Assembly (NCBI GenBank): GCA_003712055.1
Contig: RHLJ01000007.1
Coordinates: 1 to 64,000, forward strand
DNA: 64,000 bases
Source: Balneola sp.
GTDB taxonomy: Bacteria > Bacteroidota > Rhodothermia > Balneolales > Balneolaceae
Direction of reading: 5' to 3'
The stretch's first letter is position 1. Each line of letters opens with the position of its first letter. The position numbers and the translations under genes were made by a program. A model generated the notes under the pieces. That model was not told the DNA's origin. It was given only the letters and a program-made list of their open reading frames with translations, and made no database searches. Of this stretch, positions 62,862 through 64,000 are shown piece after piece.

Positions 62862-63231
62862 CTACTTTTGTACCGACAAAAGTAGCAAAAACTCCCGGCT
62901 ATGATTGCTTCCGGACATATAATCCTGCTCGTTCTACATAAAACCAAACGCTCGCAAGCGAGCAGGTTTTATGGTTTGAACTCACGATATGGATTATATG
63001 CTACCCCTCCATCAATCTAAGGCCGGATTATTAACGGCCTTTGAATTATAGGCGGAACAAGTGAGCTCATTTTTGAGCGTGACCAAAGGTCGAATAATTC
63101 CACACAGGCTCGATTAGAAAATATGTACGAATAGAATGAAGACCATTGGAATTATTCAGCGAGGAAATGGTGAACCCGCCTAGAATTCATAGCCTTGATT
63201 TTTTGGTACTTTTGCATCAAGGCAAAAGTAC
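62862..63231. other. Gene-free 370-bp element made of nested stem-loops with hairpin ends
   Basis: This stretch lacks a credible protein gene but is dense in exact inverted repeats. The left end is CTACTTTTGT / ACAAAAGTAG (62862-62885) and the right end is GTACTTTTGC / GCAAAAGTAC (63206-63231), two similar 10-bp hairpins. Between them lie CATATAATCC / GGATTATATG (62916-63000) around CATAAAACC / GGTTTTATG (62937-62973) and GCTCGC / GCGAGC. Further along are AAGGCCG / CGGCCTT (63019-63041), GCTCA / TGAGC (63065-63078), GACC / GGTC (63081-63091) and GAATAATTCCA / TGGAATTATTC (63092-63157). TAGGCGG / CCGCCTA encloses this last group. It may be a MITE-like element or a structured RNA. Confidence 0.7.
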
Positions 63232-63350
63232 AACACCCATCAACTGGTAGTTATAGTGGCTTCCAATCAACCATACATAATTTTACCTCATGGATTTATT
63301 AGGTCTCCTATTTTTGTTAGCGCTTTGTTTATACATACTAACTACTGATT

Positions 63351-64000
63351 TTGAAAAGAACTCGATCAATACTAATACTCTGTGGGGCATTACTTTTTAG
63401 TCAAAACCTAGCTGCATTTCAGGCTGTTGATGAGGTACAGAAAACCATCCAATCAACTCGATTGACCGCAGAAGAGAAAGCTGCATTTCGATTCGATGGA
63501 AATTTAAAAGAATCTTTTTGGCAATCTATTCCCTCTGCTTCTGGATTTACCCAACAATCACCGGTTGAAGGTGATCCGGCTACCGAGAGAACCGAAGTAA
63601 AAATAGCTTACGACGATAAGTATATGTACATAGGAGTTATTCTATATGATAGCGATCCGTCCCAAATCAAAGCATTTCAGAAACGAAGAGACCAGCGTAT
63701 TGTATCCGATGAACGTTTTGTCTGGATCTTTGACACGTTCAACGATCAACGGAATGCCTATTTCATGGAGATCAACCCAAATGGAATGAGAACCGATGGT
63801 TTGGTGAGTTCTGGTCAGGGTGGGGGCATCAATCTAAATTGGGACGGCATTTGGGATGCCCGGACTTATATCGGTGAATTCGGTTGGTCTGCGGAGATAA
63901 AAATCCCATTCGGTACCCTCAACTTTGATGAAAATAGCGATCACTGGGGGGTAAATTTTATGCGGGTGATCCGACGAAAAAATGAGACTGCTCTTTGGAC
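63351..64000 (+). CDS. CBM9/DUF5916-type exported protein, N-terminal part
   Basis: The frame is open from a TTG at 63351 to the window edge (at least 216 residues). An in-frame stop at 63339 limits the start, and no ATG occurs before the middle of the first domain, so TTG is chosen. A signal peptide (RSILILCGALLFSQNLAAFQA) precedes a carbohydrate-binding-family-9-like domain (FDGNLKESFWQSIP, TEVKIAYDDKYMYIGVILYDSDP, DERFVWIFDTFNDQRNAYFMEINPNG, WSAEIKIPFGTLNF). In Bacteroidota this opening usually leads to a DUF5916 outer-membrane barrel. The 3' end lies beyond the window. Confidence 0.83.
   Translation, partial: MKRTRSILILCGALLFSQNLAAFQAVDEVQKTIQSTRLTAEEKAAFRFDGNLKESFWQSIPSASGFTQQSPVEGDPATERTEVKIAYDDKYMYIGVILYDSDPSQIKAFQKRRDQRIVSDERFVWIFDTFNDQRNAYFMEINPNGMRTDGLVSSGQGGGINLNWDGIWDARTYIGEFGWSAEIKIPFGTLNFDENSDHWGVNFMRVIRRKNETALW

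Noticed and set aside
63290-63400. 36-codon frame (MDLLGLLFLLALCLYIL..) with one hydrophobic stretch, overlapping the start of the CBM9-like gene
   Set aside because: It has no clear ribosome site, overlaps the real gene by 50 bases and has no support beyond hydrophobicity, which is common in A/T-rich DNA.
1-64000. CRISPR arrays, tRNA genes, prophage or IS elements
   Set aside because: No direct-repeat/spacer pattern, no tRNA T-arm (GGTTCGAATCC type) in the gene gaps, and no transposase, integrase or phage proteins were found.

Overview
The window is about 40% GC and looks like the chromosome of a marine or halophilic member of the Bacteroidota/Balneolota-Rhodothermota lineage, most likely Balneola- or Gracilimonas-like. 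The reasons are a T9SS C-terminal sorting domain of the form QNYPNPFNP..SGTYLYRL, a PorZ-like propeller protein, Bacteroidota-type ars genes, paired DUF1800/DUF1501 proteins, PD40-amidohydrolases, many TTG/GTG starts with weak Shine-Dalgarno signals, and TATATTTTCG-like boxes just upstream of genes. This assignment is inferred from gene content; no 16S is visible. It appears to be ordinary chromosome: I see no tRNA, prophage, IS transposase, integrase or CRISPR array.

Layout. 1-125: the 3' end of a 5S rRNA and its terminator. 251-8652: a PorZ-like surface/T9SS protein run together with glycosyltransferases (one fused to a degenerate sugar-phosphate transferase domain), tgt on the opposite strand, then an intact polyprenyl-phosphate sugar transferase and a DPM1-like glycosyltransferase. 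8700-17077: a compact lipid and housekeeping run (accA, thioesterase, DUF2085, DUF4199, CPBP protease, DUF2007, cdsA, TIGR01777 epimerase, membrane adenylate/guanylate cyclase, ettA). 17113-22860: an orphan multi-PAS histidine kinase and a large exported PD40-propeller/amidohydrolase.

23112-32046: a module in which a PDZ protein, a COG1470-like membrane protein, an ABC ATPase and two paralogous ABC-2 permeases are divergent from a histidine kinase/response regulator pair. The module is punctuated by copies of a hairpin repeat whose stems show compensatory changes. 32048-36450: an outer-membrane protein, a UMF1-type MFS transporter, two PH-domain membrane proteins and a lipocalin-like lipoprotein. 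36566-38307: an arsenic cluster (arsN2, arsR, DUF6428, arsC) with two operator-like palindromes, each ending one base from or directly at a start codon, and no arsenite pump. 38304-43226: a ZIP transporter, an unknown protein and two exported beta-propeller proteins, one with a Met/His-rich copper-site-like insertion.

43509-48975: gcvP and an S9 peptidase. 49007-52262: a tight operon of a glutamine-synthetase-like ligase, an APH-fold kinase and a HAD-IIA protein, the best candidate here for an undescribed metabolic pathway. 52379-55505: a DUF1800/DUF1501 pair whose second member carries both a Tat signal and a T9SS sorting domain. 55511-61389: a Cys-rich lipoprotein, an OsmC protein, an LpxH-like phosphoesterase plus glycosyltransferase pair, a DinB-like protein and a CstB-like persulfide dioxygenase-rhodanese with a TauE exporter. 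61476-64000: an APC permease, a roughly 370-bp gene-free element built of stem-loops, and the start of a CBM9/DUF5916-type protein that runs off the window.
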